Positions 1 to 5,300 of a stretch of DNA of 5,405 nucleotides are shown piece by piece. The notes beneath the pieces were generated by a model that was given only the letters and a program-made list of their open reading frames with translations, did no database searches and was not told the origin of the DNA. Position 1 is the first letter of the stretch; the number at the start of each line of letters is the position of its first letter. Source of the stretch: Candidatus Krumholzibacteriia bacterium (GTDB taxonomy: Bacteria > Krumholzibacteriota > Krumholzibacteriia > LZORAL124-64-63). The position numbers were made by a program, and so were the translations under genes. The stretch is taken from the NCBI GenBank assembly GCA_029935695.1, contig JAOZJV010000220.1, positions 1 through 5,405 of the forward strand. Reading direction: 5' to 3'.

Positions 1-939
1 GAAAAACTTGATGATCAATCCCTGGCTGTCCAGAGCTTCCTTCAGGATGGGCACCACCCAGTCAGGAAATTTCACCAGAACGAAGTTGGCTTCCGACTCA
101 AAAGCCTGGCAGCCCAGACCGCGGAAAAGTTCATACATTTTCTGCCTGTCCGAAGCCATGCGAGCGGCGATGTCGGCATAATATTCCGGACTGTTTACAG
201 CGGCCAAAGCCAGCTGCTCACTGATCCGGTTGTATCCCAGATTGCGGGCGCAGAATTTTTGGAATCCACCAAGACCCTCGCCAATTACACCGTACCCGAT
301 GCGCACACCGGCCATGGCAAAAAGTTTGCTGAAAGTGCGCAGGAAAATCAGGTTCGGGTACTGGTCCGTCAGCCCGCCAAAATCATCCACTTCACCTGCA
401 GTGTGTCCGAAGTAGGCCTGGTCCAGCATCACCGGCGTATCGCGGTAGGCTTCCAGAATCCGCAACAGATCTTTACGGGCCAGCACATTACCGGTGGGAT
501 TGTTGGGCGAAGCGATCAGGACGATGCCGGGGTTGTGCTCTTCCTTCATGTTGATCAGGGCGTCCACGTCGAATTCATAACGCTCGTCAGTTTCCACCAG
601 GGGAAACTGCACCGTGATACCGCCGACCTCGTCAGCGATGGCCGTGTAGTACCACCAGCTGGCCGAGGGAATCAAAATGGTGCGTCCCTTATCCAGGAAA
701 TAATGCACGGCTTCCTTGAGGATGTCTTCGCAGCCGTAACCCAGGATGATGCGTTTTTCATCGACCTCATGCAGCTTGCTCAGGTGCACCGACAGATCGC
801 TGTAGTTGCCCTGTTTGAAGGCGCGCGTATAGTTGAACAGCAATTCCTTGTCGGCCTCATGCAATACTTTCAGGCATGCTGGCGCGGGGCCGTATCGGTT
901 CTCGTTGCGATCGAAAAGGATTGGTTCAGGCTGATTCAT
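1..939 (-). CDS. hisC: HisC-like histidinol-phosphate aminotransferase, C-terminus cut by window edge
   Basis: PLP-dependent fold-type-I aminotransferase. The family step is glutamate-dependent amination of imidazole acetol phosphate to histidinol phosphate, in the cytoplasm. The frame is open for 313 codons from ATG at 939 to the window edge; HisC is usually about 350-370 residues, so roughly the last 40-55 are missing. Visible motifs are the SPNNPTG loop (144-150), D173-x-A-Y176 that contacts the PLP ring, and RTFSK with Schiff-base Lys205 followed by AGVRIGYG (phosphate-binding Arg213). NFVLVKF near 285-291 is typical of HisC. Oddities are DQAY where DEAY is usual, a PSASWWYY stretch instead of the common PTF..Y, and GLIIKFF where GIIVR is common. 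The start is supported by a weak GGGGA about 5 bases upstream. The gene is divergent from queF. The aminotransferase call is firm; the HisC substrate is less sure, and a related aromatic or other class I/II aminotransferase is the alternative. Confidence 0.75.
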   Translation of the reverse strand, partial: MNQPEPILFDRNENRYGPAPACLKVLHEADKELLFNYTRAFKQGNYSDLSVHLSKLHEVDEKRIILGYGCEDILKEAVHYFLDKGRTILIPSASWWYYTAIADEVGGITVQFPLVETDERYEFDVDALINMKEEHNPGIVLIASPNNPTGNVLARKDLLRILEAYRDTPVMLDQAYFGHTAGEVDDFGGLTDQYPNLIFLRTFSKLFAMAGVRIGYGVIGEGLGGFQKFCARNLGYNRISEQLALAAVNSPEYYADIAARMASDRQKMYELFRGLGCQAFESEANFVLVKFPDWVVPILKEALDSQGLIIKFF

Positions 940-958
940 ATAAATCCCCACAAAGCTG

Positions 959-1001
959 GGCCTTCCTGCAAAGGCCTCTCAAAAAAATGAACCAGGAAGC
1001 C
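959..1001 (-). promoter_or_regulatory. Mutually exclusive hairpins just upstream of hisC
   Basis: Read on the hisC strand, the segment at 964-959 (AAGGCC) can pair with 976-971 (GGCCTT), a perfect 6-bp stem with a 6-base loop. Alternatively, 968-962 (CAGGAAG) can pair with 999-993 (CTTCCTG), extended by two G-C pairs after one bulge. The second pairing also consumes the 3' arm of the terminator at 981-1008. The pairings share strands, so only one can exist at a time. The downstream arm ends about 19 bases before the hisC start codon. The base pairing is directly visible; a regulatory role is inference. Confidence 0.35.
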
Positions 1002-1008
1002 TGATTCA
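981..1008 (-). terminator. Intrinsic terminator facing hisC
   Basis: On the minus strand, TGAATCAGG (1008-1000), a CTT triloop and CCTGGTTCA (996-988) form a 9-bp stem with one G-U wobble. Seven consecutive T residues (987-981) follow immediately. This is the standard rho-independent layout and works in one direction only, because the plus strand has no T-tract after the stem. It lies 42 bases upstream of the hisC start codon, with no annotated minus-strand gene between it and amrS. It is therefore either an attenuator in a hisC leader or the terminator of the queG-amrS transcript after reading antisense through queF. Confidence 0.7.
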
Positions 1009-1060
1009 CAAATCGTTCGACTAGTCAGGTGGAAAGTAAACTCTCATAAGTGAAAACTCA

Positions 1061-1090
1061 ATTCAAACTATCATCATTACAGTTTGTTAA
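1061..1090 (-). promoter_or_regulatory. Possible sigma-70-type promoter for hisC
   Basis: On the minus strand, TTAACA (1090-1085) matches five of six bases of the -35 consensus. After an 18-base spacer comes TTGAAT (1066-1061), four of six for the -10. This would start transcription near 1053 and place the terminator at 981-1008 within the hisC leader. The -10 is weak and the region is A+T-rich, so a chance match is quite possible. Confidence 0.22.
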
Positions 1091-1189
1091 TTTAGAACAT
1101 CCTTAACAGTAAAAAGATCAAGTCTGGCTACCGGGCTGCATTTTGTTTACTATCCGACAGTAAAATCAAACCGTGAATCCCCAAAAGGC

Positions 1190-1193
1190 AGGA
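1190..1193 (+). promoter_or_regulatory. Ribosome binding site that decides the queF start
   Basis: AGGA lies six bases before ATG at 1200. The in-frame GTG at 1173 would add nine residues (MNPQKAGIP) but has no purine-rich site upstream, so ATG 1200 is preferred. Confidence 0.55.
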
Positions 1194-1199
1194 ATCCCC

Positions 1200-1565
1200 A
1201 TGTCCACAAAACCCAGTAAAAATCTGGATGTTTTCGATAATCCCAATCCCGAGCGGGATTATGAAATTGAATTCGACTGTCCCGAGTTCACTTGTTTATG
1301 CCCTCTGACAGGCCAGCCCGATTTCGCCCATTTTCAGATTTCCTACGTGCCCAATAAAAAATGCGTGGAACTGAAAAGTTTGAAAATGTACCTCTGGTCC
1401 TACCGCGACGAAGGGGCTTTCCATGAAAAAGTCACCAACCAGATTCTTGATGATCTGGTGGAAGCGGTCAATCCTCGCATGATGGAAGTCAAAGGTGAGT
1501 GGTTTGTTCGCGGTGGCATCACCACCTATGTGACGGTTAGCCACGTGGATGAAAACTGGGGATAA
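1200..1565 (+). CDS. queF: NADPH-dependent 7-cyano-7-deazaguanine (preQ0) reductase QueF, short type
   Basis: QueF (EC 1.7.1.13) reduces the nitrile of preQ0 to the aminomethyl of preQ1 using two NADPH, the step before tRNA-guanine transglycosylase inserts the base. It is a cytosolic T-fold enzyme. The 121-residue protein is of the unimodular Bacillus YkvM type rather than the long enterobacterial type. Cys34, which forms the covalent thioimide, lies in FTCLCPLTGQPDFA, and the proton-donating Asp41 is seven residues later. The QueF motif runs from Glu57 (ELKSLKMYLWSYR, NADPH binding), and FHE gives His75-Glu76. All of these sit at a constant offset of 21 from B. subtilis Cys55, Asp62, Glu78, His96 and Glu97. 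RGGI near residue 104 is also conserved. The gene is transcribed alone, divergent from hisC, and its TAA abuts the stop of the convergent amrS. No preQ1 riboswitch is visible upstream. Confidence 0.96.
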   Translation: MSTKPSKNLDVFDNPNPERDYEIEFDCPEFTCLCPLTGQPDFAHFQISYVPNKKCVELKSLKMYLWSYRDEGAFHEKVTNQILDDLVEAVNPRMMEVKGEWFVRGGITTYVTVSHVDENWG

Positions 1566-2558
1566 TCAGGCCCTGATGATCGGCAGAAGGCGCTGACAGC
1601 CAAGGCATTCAGCGCCTTCTGTAAGATCCACCCGGGCCTGGGTGCCTGCCCGGTTGATGACCACCCTGCCACAACCCGGACAAACCGTGTCGCGTCCATC
1701 TTCTCCCCCGACATTTCCCAGATAAACCCAGGACAGTTTTTTCCGGGCCAATTCCAGAGCCTTCAGCAAGGTGCTGTGTGGTGTGGGGGGCGCATCCATT
1801 TTCCAGGCAGGATAATAGGCAGAAAAGTGCAGGGGTATGTCCGCATCAAGATCCGCCACAAAATCCACGAGGCCATTGATTTGTTCATGAGAATCGTTGT
1901 GGCCGGGGATCAGCAAATTAGTCAATTCAAGGTGCACCCCTGCAGCGTGGAATTGCCGGATGGCACCCAGCACCGGTGCAAGTTCGGCTTTGCAAATCTT
2001 TCTGTAAAAATCATTATCCATGGCTTTTAAATCGATATTGGCGGCATCAATGAAAGGCAAGAGCTCCGCCAGGGGCTCTGGATTCAGAAAACCATTGGTC
2101 ACCAGAACATTTTTCAACCCGGCATCCTTAGCCTTGCGGGCGGTGTCCCGCACAAATTCGAACCACACCAGAGGCTCGCTGTAGGTGTAGGCAATTCCCA
2201 GCGAATTGCGGCTCAAGGCCACCTCAACAACCTGCTGGGGTGTGGTGGTGCTGGTGACCTGTTGCTGCCCCTGGCTGATGTTCGCATTCTGGCAAAACAT
2301 GCAATGCAGATTGCATCCGGGCGCCGCCACCGAAAGAATTTGCCGGCCCGGATGGAAATGATACAGTGGTTTTTTTTCAATGGGATCCATCCCCGCGGCC
2401 ACCAGTTCGCCATAGTGCAGCGGATGCATGAAGCCATCGCAATTGGTGCGCGTTCCACAGGGCCCATTTTGACCAGGTTTCAAAGTGCAGGCGATGGGAC
2501 ACAATTCACATTTCACTTTGCCATCGGATTGAGGATGCCACCAGGCCGCCTTGATCAT
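1566..2558 (-). CDS. amrS: AmrS-type radical SAM enzyme (AmmeMemoRadiSam family, PflA-like)
   Basis: The radical SAM cluster motif is C82-NLH-C86-MF-C89. Upstream is the family's Cys-rich N-terminus (C17-x2-C20-x3-C24 ... C34 in GPCGTR), then EKKPLYHF..G (61-71). TYSEP (124-128), VTNGF (153-157), NIDLKAM (174-180) and LLIPGHND (215-222) follow, as in COG1180 and AmrS proteins. The C-terminus is a zinc-ribbon-like pair, C293-PG-C296 and C318-LG-C321. The 330-residue length is normal. Such proteins are often mislabelled pyruvate formate-lyase activating enzyme, but no glycyl radical partner is present. The family is named for co-occurrence with AMMECR1 and Memo proteins, and its reaction is not settled as far as I know. 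Neither partner lies in this window. The gene is last in the minus-strand string and overlaps queG by four bases (ATGA), with a strong Shine-Dalgarno inside queG. The final codons form a 13-bp hairpin. Confidence 0.88.
   Translation of the reverse strand: MIKAAWWHPQSDGKVKCELCPIACTLKPGQNGPCGTRTNCDGFMHPLHYGELVAAGMDPIEKKPLYHFHPGRQILSVAAPGCNLHCMFCQNANISQGQQQVTSTTTPQQVVEVALSRNSLGIAYTYSEPLVWFEFVRDTARKAKDAGLKNVLVTNGFLNPEPLAELLPFIDAANIDLKAMDNDFYRKICKAELAPVLGAIRQFHAAGVHLELTNLLIPGHNDSHEQINGLVDFVADLDADIPLHFSAYYPAWKMDAPPTPHSTLLKALELARKKLSWVYLGNVGGEDGRDTVCPGCGRVVINRAGTQARVDLTEGAECLGCQRLLPIIRA
1584..1621. repeat. 13-bp perfect inverted repeat at the queF/amrS convergent junction
   Basis: CAGAAGGCGCTGA (1584-1596) and its exact complement TCAGCGCCTTCTG (1609-1621) flank a 12-base loop. 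The repeat lies within the amrS coding sequence, over the second Cys pair of the zinc ribbon, and just past the queF stop. A smaller dyad, ATCAGG-C-CCTGAT (1565-1577), lies at the stop-codon junction. Neither strand has a T-tract next to the stem, so it is not a canonical intrinsic terminator. It could still mark or protect the 3' ends of both mRNAs. Confidence 0.75.
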
Positions 2559-3667
2559 TGCTCATCCTCCTCCAGATTTTGCCGGACCAATCGGGCATTG
2601 CGCTGCATGCCTTCGGGATGGCAGCGCCAGATGGGAGTCTTCTTGAAGTGCAGGCGGAAATCTTCAGGTGAAATCTTTTCGAGGTCGGCCAGCGTCAAAT
2701 CCCCGTAGTGATCAAGTGTGCCGTAGGCTTCATTCACCGCAGGCAAAGAATCAGCACGATCCGCAGCCCGATTGTTCCAGGGGCAAACCGCCTGGCAGAT
2801 GTCACAGCCAAAGAGCAGGCCGCCTTGCAAGTGGGACGATTCCTCAGGTGCAGCCCCCCGCCATTCGATGGTCCAGGAAGACAAGCATAGGTTGGCATCC
2901 AGCCCCTTGATCAGGTCCAGAGCACCGGTGGGGCATGCATCCAGACAACGGGTGCATGAGCCACAGAGGTTGACCGGCGCAATGGCTGGCGGGTGAAGCC
3001 GGCGTTCTGCAGCAGTGTAAAGGGCGTCGGCGGCAGGCAGACCAGCTGTGGGTAAATCATCCAGCGAAAGATTGGTCAGAGCCACCCCCAGGAACATTCC
3101 GGAACCCATTTTTTCATGAATCAGGCATTGGTTATGCCCAAGAAAACCGAGGCCCCCAAGCCAGGCGTACTCACGCTCCAGGTATGGGCCGGTGTCAGTG
3201 GATGGAAAGGCCTCCAGGCCGGGAATTTTTTCTTTCAAACCAACGATGACCTGACGCATGGACTTCAACAGAACATCATGATAATCCCTGCCCCGGGCAT
3301 AGCGGGAGACTCGCTGGGTCCACGGACCATCCAGAGGCAGATCACCTCCGGCAGAAGGATCCTCATCACCAGCTGGCCAGCCGGCAGTGTAGCGGTGGGC
3401 CATGACCAGAATAGACTGGGCCCAGGGGTTTTTCAGATTGGGGTTGGCACGATTTTCCGGTTCGCGTATCAGATATTCCAAGCCTCCGTGGCGGCCATCT
3501 TTCACCCATTTCATCCATTGCTCACCATGGGGAAGCGGGCAGGGTAATTTTACGGCTCCCACAATTTCAATGCCGGCTGCAGGGCACAGCTCTGCCAGCC
3601 AATCCTTCAGGTGGTTGGCAGACACCGAAACAGGCTGGATGCCATCCCGGCTTTTCAACCGCCGCAC
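2555..3667 (-). CDS. queG: Epoxyqueuosine reductase QueG
   Basis: QueG is a cobalamin- and 4Fe-4S-dependent cytosolic reductase that removes the epoxide oxygen from epoxyqueuosine in tRNA, the last step of queuosine synthesis. N-terminal DUF1730-type region: SRYARGRDYH (121-130) and TDTGPYLERE (157-166, with the likely catalytic Asp158). Two 4Fe-4S motifs follow: C235-GS-C238-TR-C241-LDA-C245-P, then C288-DI-C291-QAV-C295-PWN, with CLSSWTIEWRG (261-271) between. The C-terminal FKKTPIWR...RNARLV (341-361) matches the family's end. The 370 residues are a normal short-form length without added HEAT repeats. GHN at 177-179 replaces the usual GKN. The start is uncertain. GTG at 3667 has AGGA only one base away; TTG at 3658 has it ten bases away and overlaps the upstream stop as TTGA; GTG at 3625 is also possible. 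The gene overlaps both neighbours. Confidence 0.93.
   Translation of the reverse strand: MRRLKSRDGIQPVSVSANHLKDWLAELCPAAGIEIVGAVKLPCPLPHGEQWMKWVKDGRHGGLEYLIREPENRANPNLKNPWAQSILVMAHRYTAGWPAGDEDPSAGGDLPLDGPWTQRVSRYARGRDYHDVLLKSMRQVIVGLKEKIPGLEAFPSTDTGPYLEREYAWLGGLGFLGHNQCLIHEKMGSGMFLGVALTNLSLDDLPTAGLPAADALYTAAERRLHPPAIAPVNLCGSCTRCLDACPTGALDLIKGLDANLCLSSWTIEWRGAAPEESSHLQGGLLFGCDICQAVCPWNNRAADRADSLPAVNEAYGTLDHYGDLTLADLEKISPEDFRLHFKKTPIWRCHPEGMQRNARLVRQNLEEDEQ
2566..2573 (-). promoter_or_regulatory. Strong Shine-Dalgarno for amrS inside queG
   Basis: GGAGGAGG on the minus strand lies seven bases before the amrS ATG at 2558. It is embedded in the last codons of queG (EEDEQ), and ATGA carries both the amrS start and the queG stop. 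This is a classical coupled arrangement. Confidence 0.8.
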
Positions 3668-4611
3668 ATCCTGGCAAGGGTAGCATCATACTGGTCCAGC
3701 AGGCGGGTCATGAGGTCAGCCACCGAAGGAATATCGTCGATAAGTCCGGCCACCTGCCCAATTTCCAGTTCACCGTTTTCAAGATCTCCCTCCAGCATTC
3801 CAGCCCGGGCTCGGCCTGTGCCCAGCAAACTGACCAACTCTTCGCGGCTGGCACCACTGGCCTCCAGATCCATCACTGTTTCGCGGAAATAATTGTTCAA
3901 CAGCCGCACCGGCACATGGGTCTTGAGCACCAGACGGGTGTCGCCAGCACCGGCTTCCACCACGGCATCTTTAAATTTGGCATGACCGCTGCTCTCCTGG
4001 GTGATGGCAAAGCGCGAACCGATTTGCACACCTTCGGCACCAAGAGCCTGGGCTGCTGCCATCTGGCTTCCGGTGGCAATACCACCGGCGGCAATAACGG
4101 GAATTTTCACAGCTTTGGTGCATTCGGGAACCAGCACCATGGTGGTGATTTCTTCCCGGCCATTATGACCACCGGCTTCAAATCCTTCCACCACCACAGC
4201 GTCGCAGCCCGCATCTTCACACTTGATCGCCAAGTCGGCGCTGGCCGCCACGTGCACCACCACACAACCGGCTTTTTTTAATGGTCCGATGGCGCGTTTG
4301 GGTGAACCCGCAGAGGTGAAAAAAATCTTGATGTCTTCCTCAAGGGCCACCTCCATGCTCTCTCTTGCCTGAGAAAACAACAGGGGCAGATTCACACCGA
4401 TGGGTTTGTCGGTCAGCAACCGGGCTTTGCGAATTTGATCCCGCAACAAATCCGGGCGCATACTTCCCGCACCAATGAGGCCCAGGCCTCCGGCACCCGA
4501 AACGGCGGCCGCCAGTTTGGCGCCGCTGTTGTACACCATACCACCCTGAATGATGGGGTGTTCGATACCGAGAAGATTACAAAGGCGGTTGTCTTTCCAA
4601 CGTGACGTCAT
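3655..4611 (-). CDS. FMN-dependent nitronate monooxygenase / FabK-like enoyl-ACP reductase
   Basis: TIM-barrel flavoprotein of the 2-nitropropane dioxygenase superfamily. In order: IIQGGM (20-25) at the first strand, AVSGAGGLGLIGAGS (36-50), KPIGVN (69-74), EGFEAGGHNG with the active-site-position His149, IPVIAAGGIATG (170-181) and GAEGVQIGSRF (191-201), which binds the FMN phosphate. AGQ-type IGQVAGLI (284-291) is near the end. The 318 residues match both nitronate monooxygenases, which oxidise alkyl nitronates, and FabK, the flavin enoyl-ACP reductase of fatty acid synthesis. The overall pattern is FabK-like, including GGHxG and the C-terminal AG-rich segment, but sequence inspection cannot decide the substrate. 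ATG at 4611 has AGGAG six bases upstream. The stop overlaps queG by up to 13 bases. An 85-bp gap separates it from the HD gene; I see no T-tract terminator there. Confidence 0.85.
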   Translation of the reverse strand: MTSRWKDNRLCNLLGIEHPIIQGGMVYNSGAKLAAAVSGAGGLGLIGAGSMRPDLLRDQIRKARLLTDKPIGVNLPLLFSQARESMEVALEEDIKIFFTSAGSPKRAIGPLKKAGCVVVHVAASADLAIKCEDAGCDAVVVEGFEAGGHNGREEITTMVLVPECTKAVKIPVIAAGGIATGSQMAAAQALGAEGVQIGSRFAITQESSGHAKFKDAVVEAGAGDTRLVLKTHVPVRLLNNYFRETVMDLEASGASREELVSLLGTGRARAGMLEGDLENGELEIGQVAGLIDDIPSVADLMTRLLDQYDATLARMCGG

Positions 4612-4617
4612 GCGATT

Positions 4618-4622
4618 CTCCT
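4618..4622 (-). promoter_or_regulatory. Shine-Dalgarno of the nitronate monooxygenase/FabK-like gene
   Basis: AGGAG on the minus strand lies six bases before ATG at 4611. It fixes the start and implies efficient independent initiation after the 85-bp gap. Confidence 0.75.
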
Positions 4623-4696
4623 GAATGGGATGTTGGGTTGTGGCGACTCACAAGATACCCACAGAGCAGGGCCGGGACCAAGGGCTATCCAGATGA

Positions 4697-5260
4697 TCAG
4701 AGCCCCAAATCATCCCCCACAGGGACCAATGCCGCCAGCACATGGGCAATAACTTCATCCCGCTCAATCCCCAGATCTGCCGCGCCTTCGTCGATATCTT
4801 CCCGACTGACCTTGGCTGCAAAATCTTTCTTCTTCAACTTCTTGCGCACTGACTTGACCTTCACCTGGGCAATTTTCTTATCAGGCTGGACCATGGCGCA
4901 GGCCATGCAAAAACCACACAACTCATCCACAGCGAACAACCAGCGGGCACAGTCGTCTTCCCGTAGCACGCCGGTGTATGGAGCATGTGATAAAATGGTC
5001 CGCACAAATTTATCGTCGTACCCGCGCTCGCGAAGAATTTCGGCACCCTTCAACGGATGATCCGGTGCTTCGGGATACATTTCATAATCAAAATCATGAA
5101 GCAACCCAACGGTACCCCAATATTCAGGATCGCCTCCGGTGCGTTCAGCAGCAGCCCGCATGGCAGCTTCCACTGCGTAAGCGTGACGACGCAAACCTTC
5201 GGTTTTGGTGTATTGGTGCAACAATTCAAGCACTGCGGAACGTTGGAATAAGTCACTCAT
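4697..5260 (-). CDS. HD-superfamily predicted hydrolase (COG2316-like)
   Basis: Soluble 187-residue HD-domain protein, expected to be a metal-dependent phosphohydrolase of unknown substrate. Putative metal ligands, counted from ATG 5260, are His26 (LRRHAYAVEAAMR), His55-Asp56 (GLLHDFDYE), His92 (ILSHAPYTG) and Asp112 (LFAVDEL), with HPLKGAEIL at 68-76. The lysine-rich segment VKVKSVRKKLKKKDFA, then REDI and the ending DDLGL, agree with my recollection of the small stand-alone COG2316 proteins, so the gene looks complete. There is no GGDEF, response-regulator or membrane segment. ATG at 5260 is chosen because GGAG lies five bases upstream; an in-frame GTG at 5296 would add 12 residues but has no spaced ribosome site. 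The gene starts 40 bases after the previous stop on the same strand, consistent with an operon. Confidence 0.87.
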   Translation of the reverse strand: MSDLFQRSAVLELLHQYTKTEGLRRHAYAVEAAMRAAAERTGGDPEYWGTVGLLHDFDYEMYPEAPDHPLKGAEILRERGYDDKFVRTILSHAPYTGVLREDDCARWLFAVDELCGFCMACAMVQPDKKIAQVKVKSVRKKLKKKDFAAKVSREDIDEGAADLGIERDEVIAHVLAALVPVGDDLGL

Positions 5261-5265
5261 TAGCT

Positions 5266-5269
5266 CTCC
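5266..5269 (-). promoter_or_regulatory. Ribosome binding site deciding the HD gene start
   Basis: GGAG on the minus strand, five bases before ATG at 5260, favours that start over the GTG at 5296. Confidence 0.6.
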
Positions 5270-5300
5270 ATAAAGGTTCGGGTTGTTTGAACGCACCCTA

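Larger units (their letters stand above)
940..1199. other. Divergent intergenic region between hisC and queF
   Basis: A+T-rich 260-bp spacer that must hold the promoters of both divergent genes. No RNA gene or preQ1 riboswitch signature is recognisable. It contains, separately annotated, a terminator facing hisC and competing hairpins. It also holds three short dyads: CAAACT-N11-AGTTTG (1064-1086), TGTTAA-N12-TTAACA (1085-1108) and TTTACT-N7-AGTAAA (1146-1164). A weak queF promoter can be proposed as TGCATT (1137-1142), an 18-base spacer and TAAAAT (1161-1166), giving a leader of about 25-30 bases. The -35 match is poor. Confidence 0.6.

Noticed and set aside
259..990. A 243-codon plus-strand open frame opposite hisC
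   Set aside because: It is exactly antisense to the conserved aminotransferase motifs, resembles no family, and is a shadow of the real gene.
926..1009. GTG-initiated minus-strand frame of 27 codons running into hisC, whose start resembles the hisC start (TGAATCAG shared)
   Set aside because: There is no ribosome binding site, no His codons as a his leader peptide would need, and it is out of frame with hisC. The shared octamer is short enough for chance.
1173..1199. N-terminal extension of QueF from GTG at 1173
   Set aside because: No ribosome binding site precedes it, whereas ATG 1200 has a well-spaced AGGA. The extra nine residues are not typical of the family.
1080..1200. preQ1 riboswitch upstream of queF
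   Set aside because: I could not find the C-rich loop hairpin with an A-rich tail and a terminal pairing to the ribosome site. No supporting structure was seen.
1566..2558. Annotation of the radical SAM gene as pyruvate formate-lyase activating enzyme
   Set aside because: The Cys-rich N-terminus, C-terminal zinc-ribbon-like pairs and length fit AmrS, and no glycyl radical enzyme gene is nearby.
2262..3547. Plus-strand open frames of 80-150 codons opposite amrS and queG
   Set aside because: They are antisense to well-conserved Fe-S and radical SAM motifs, with no recognisable domains or ribosome sites.
4603..4610. TGACGTCA palindrome at the start of the flavoprotein gene
   Set aside because: It overlaps the first codons and is an isolated 8-base palindrome, with nothing else suggesting an operator.
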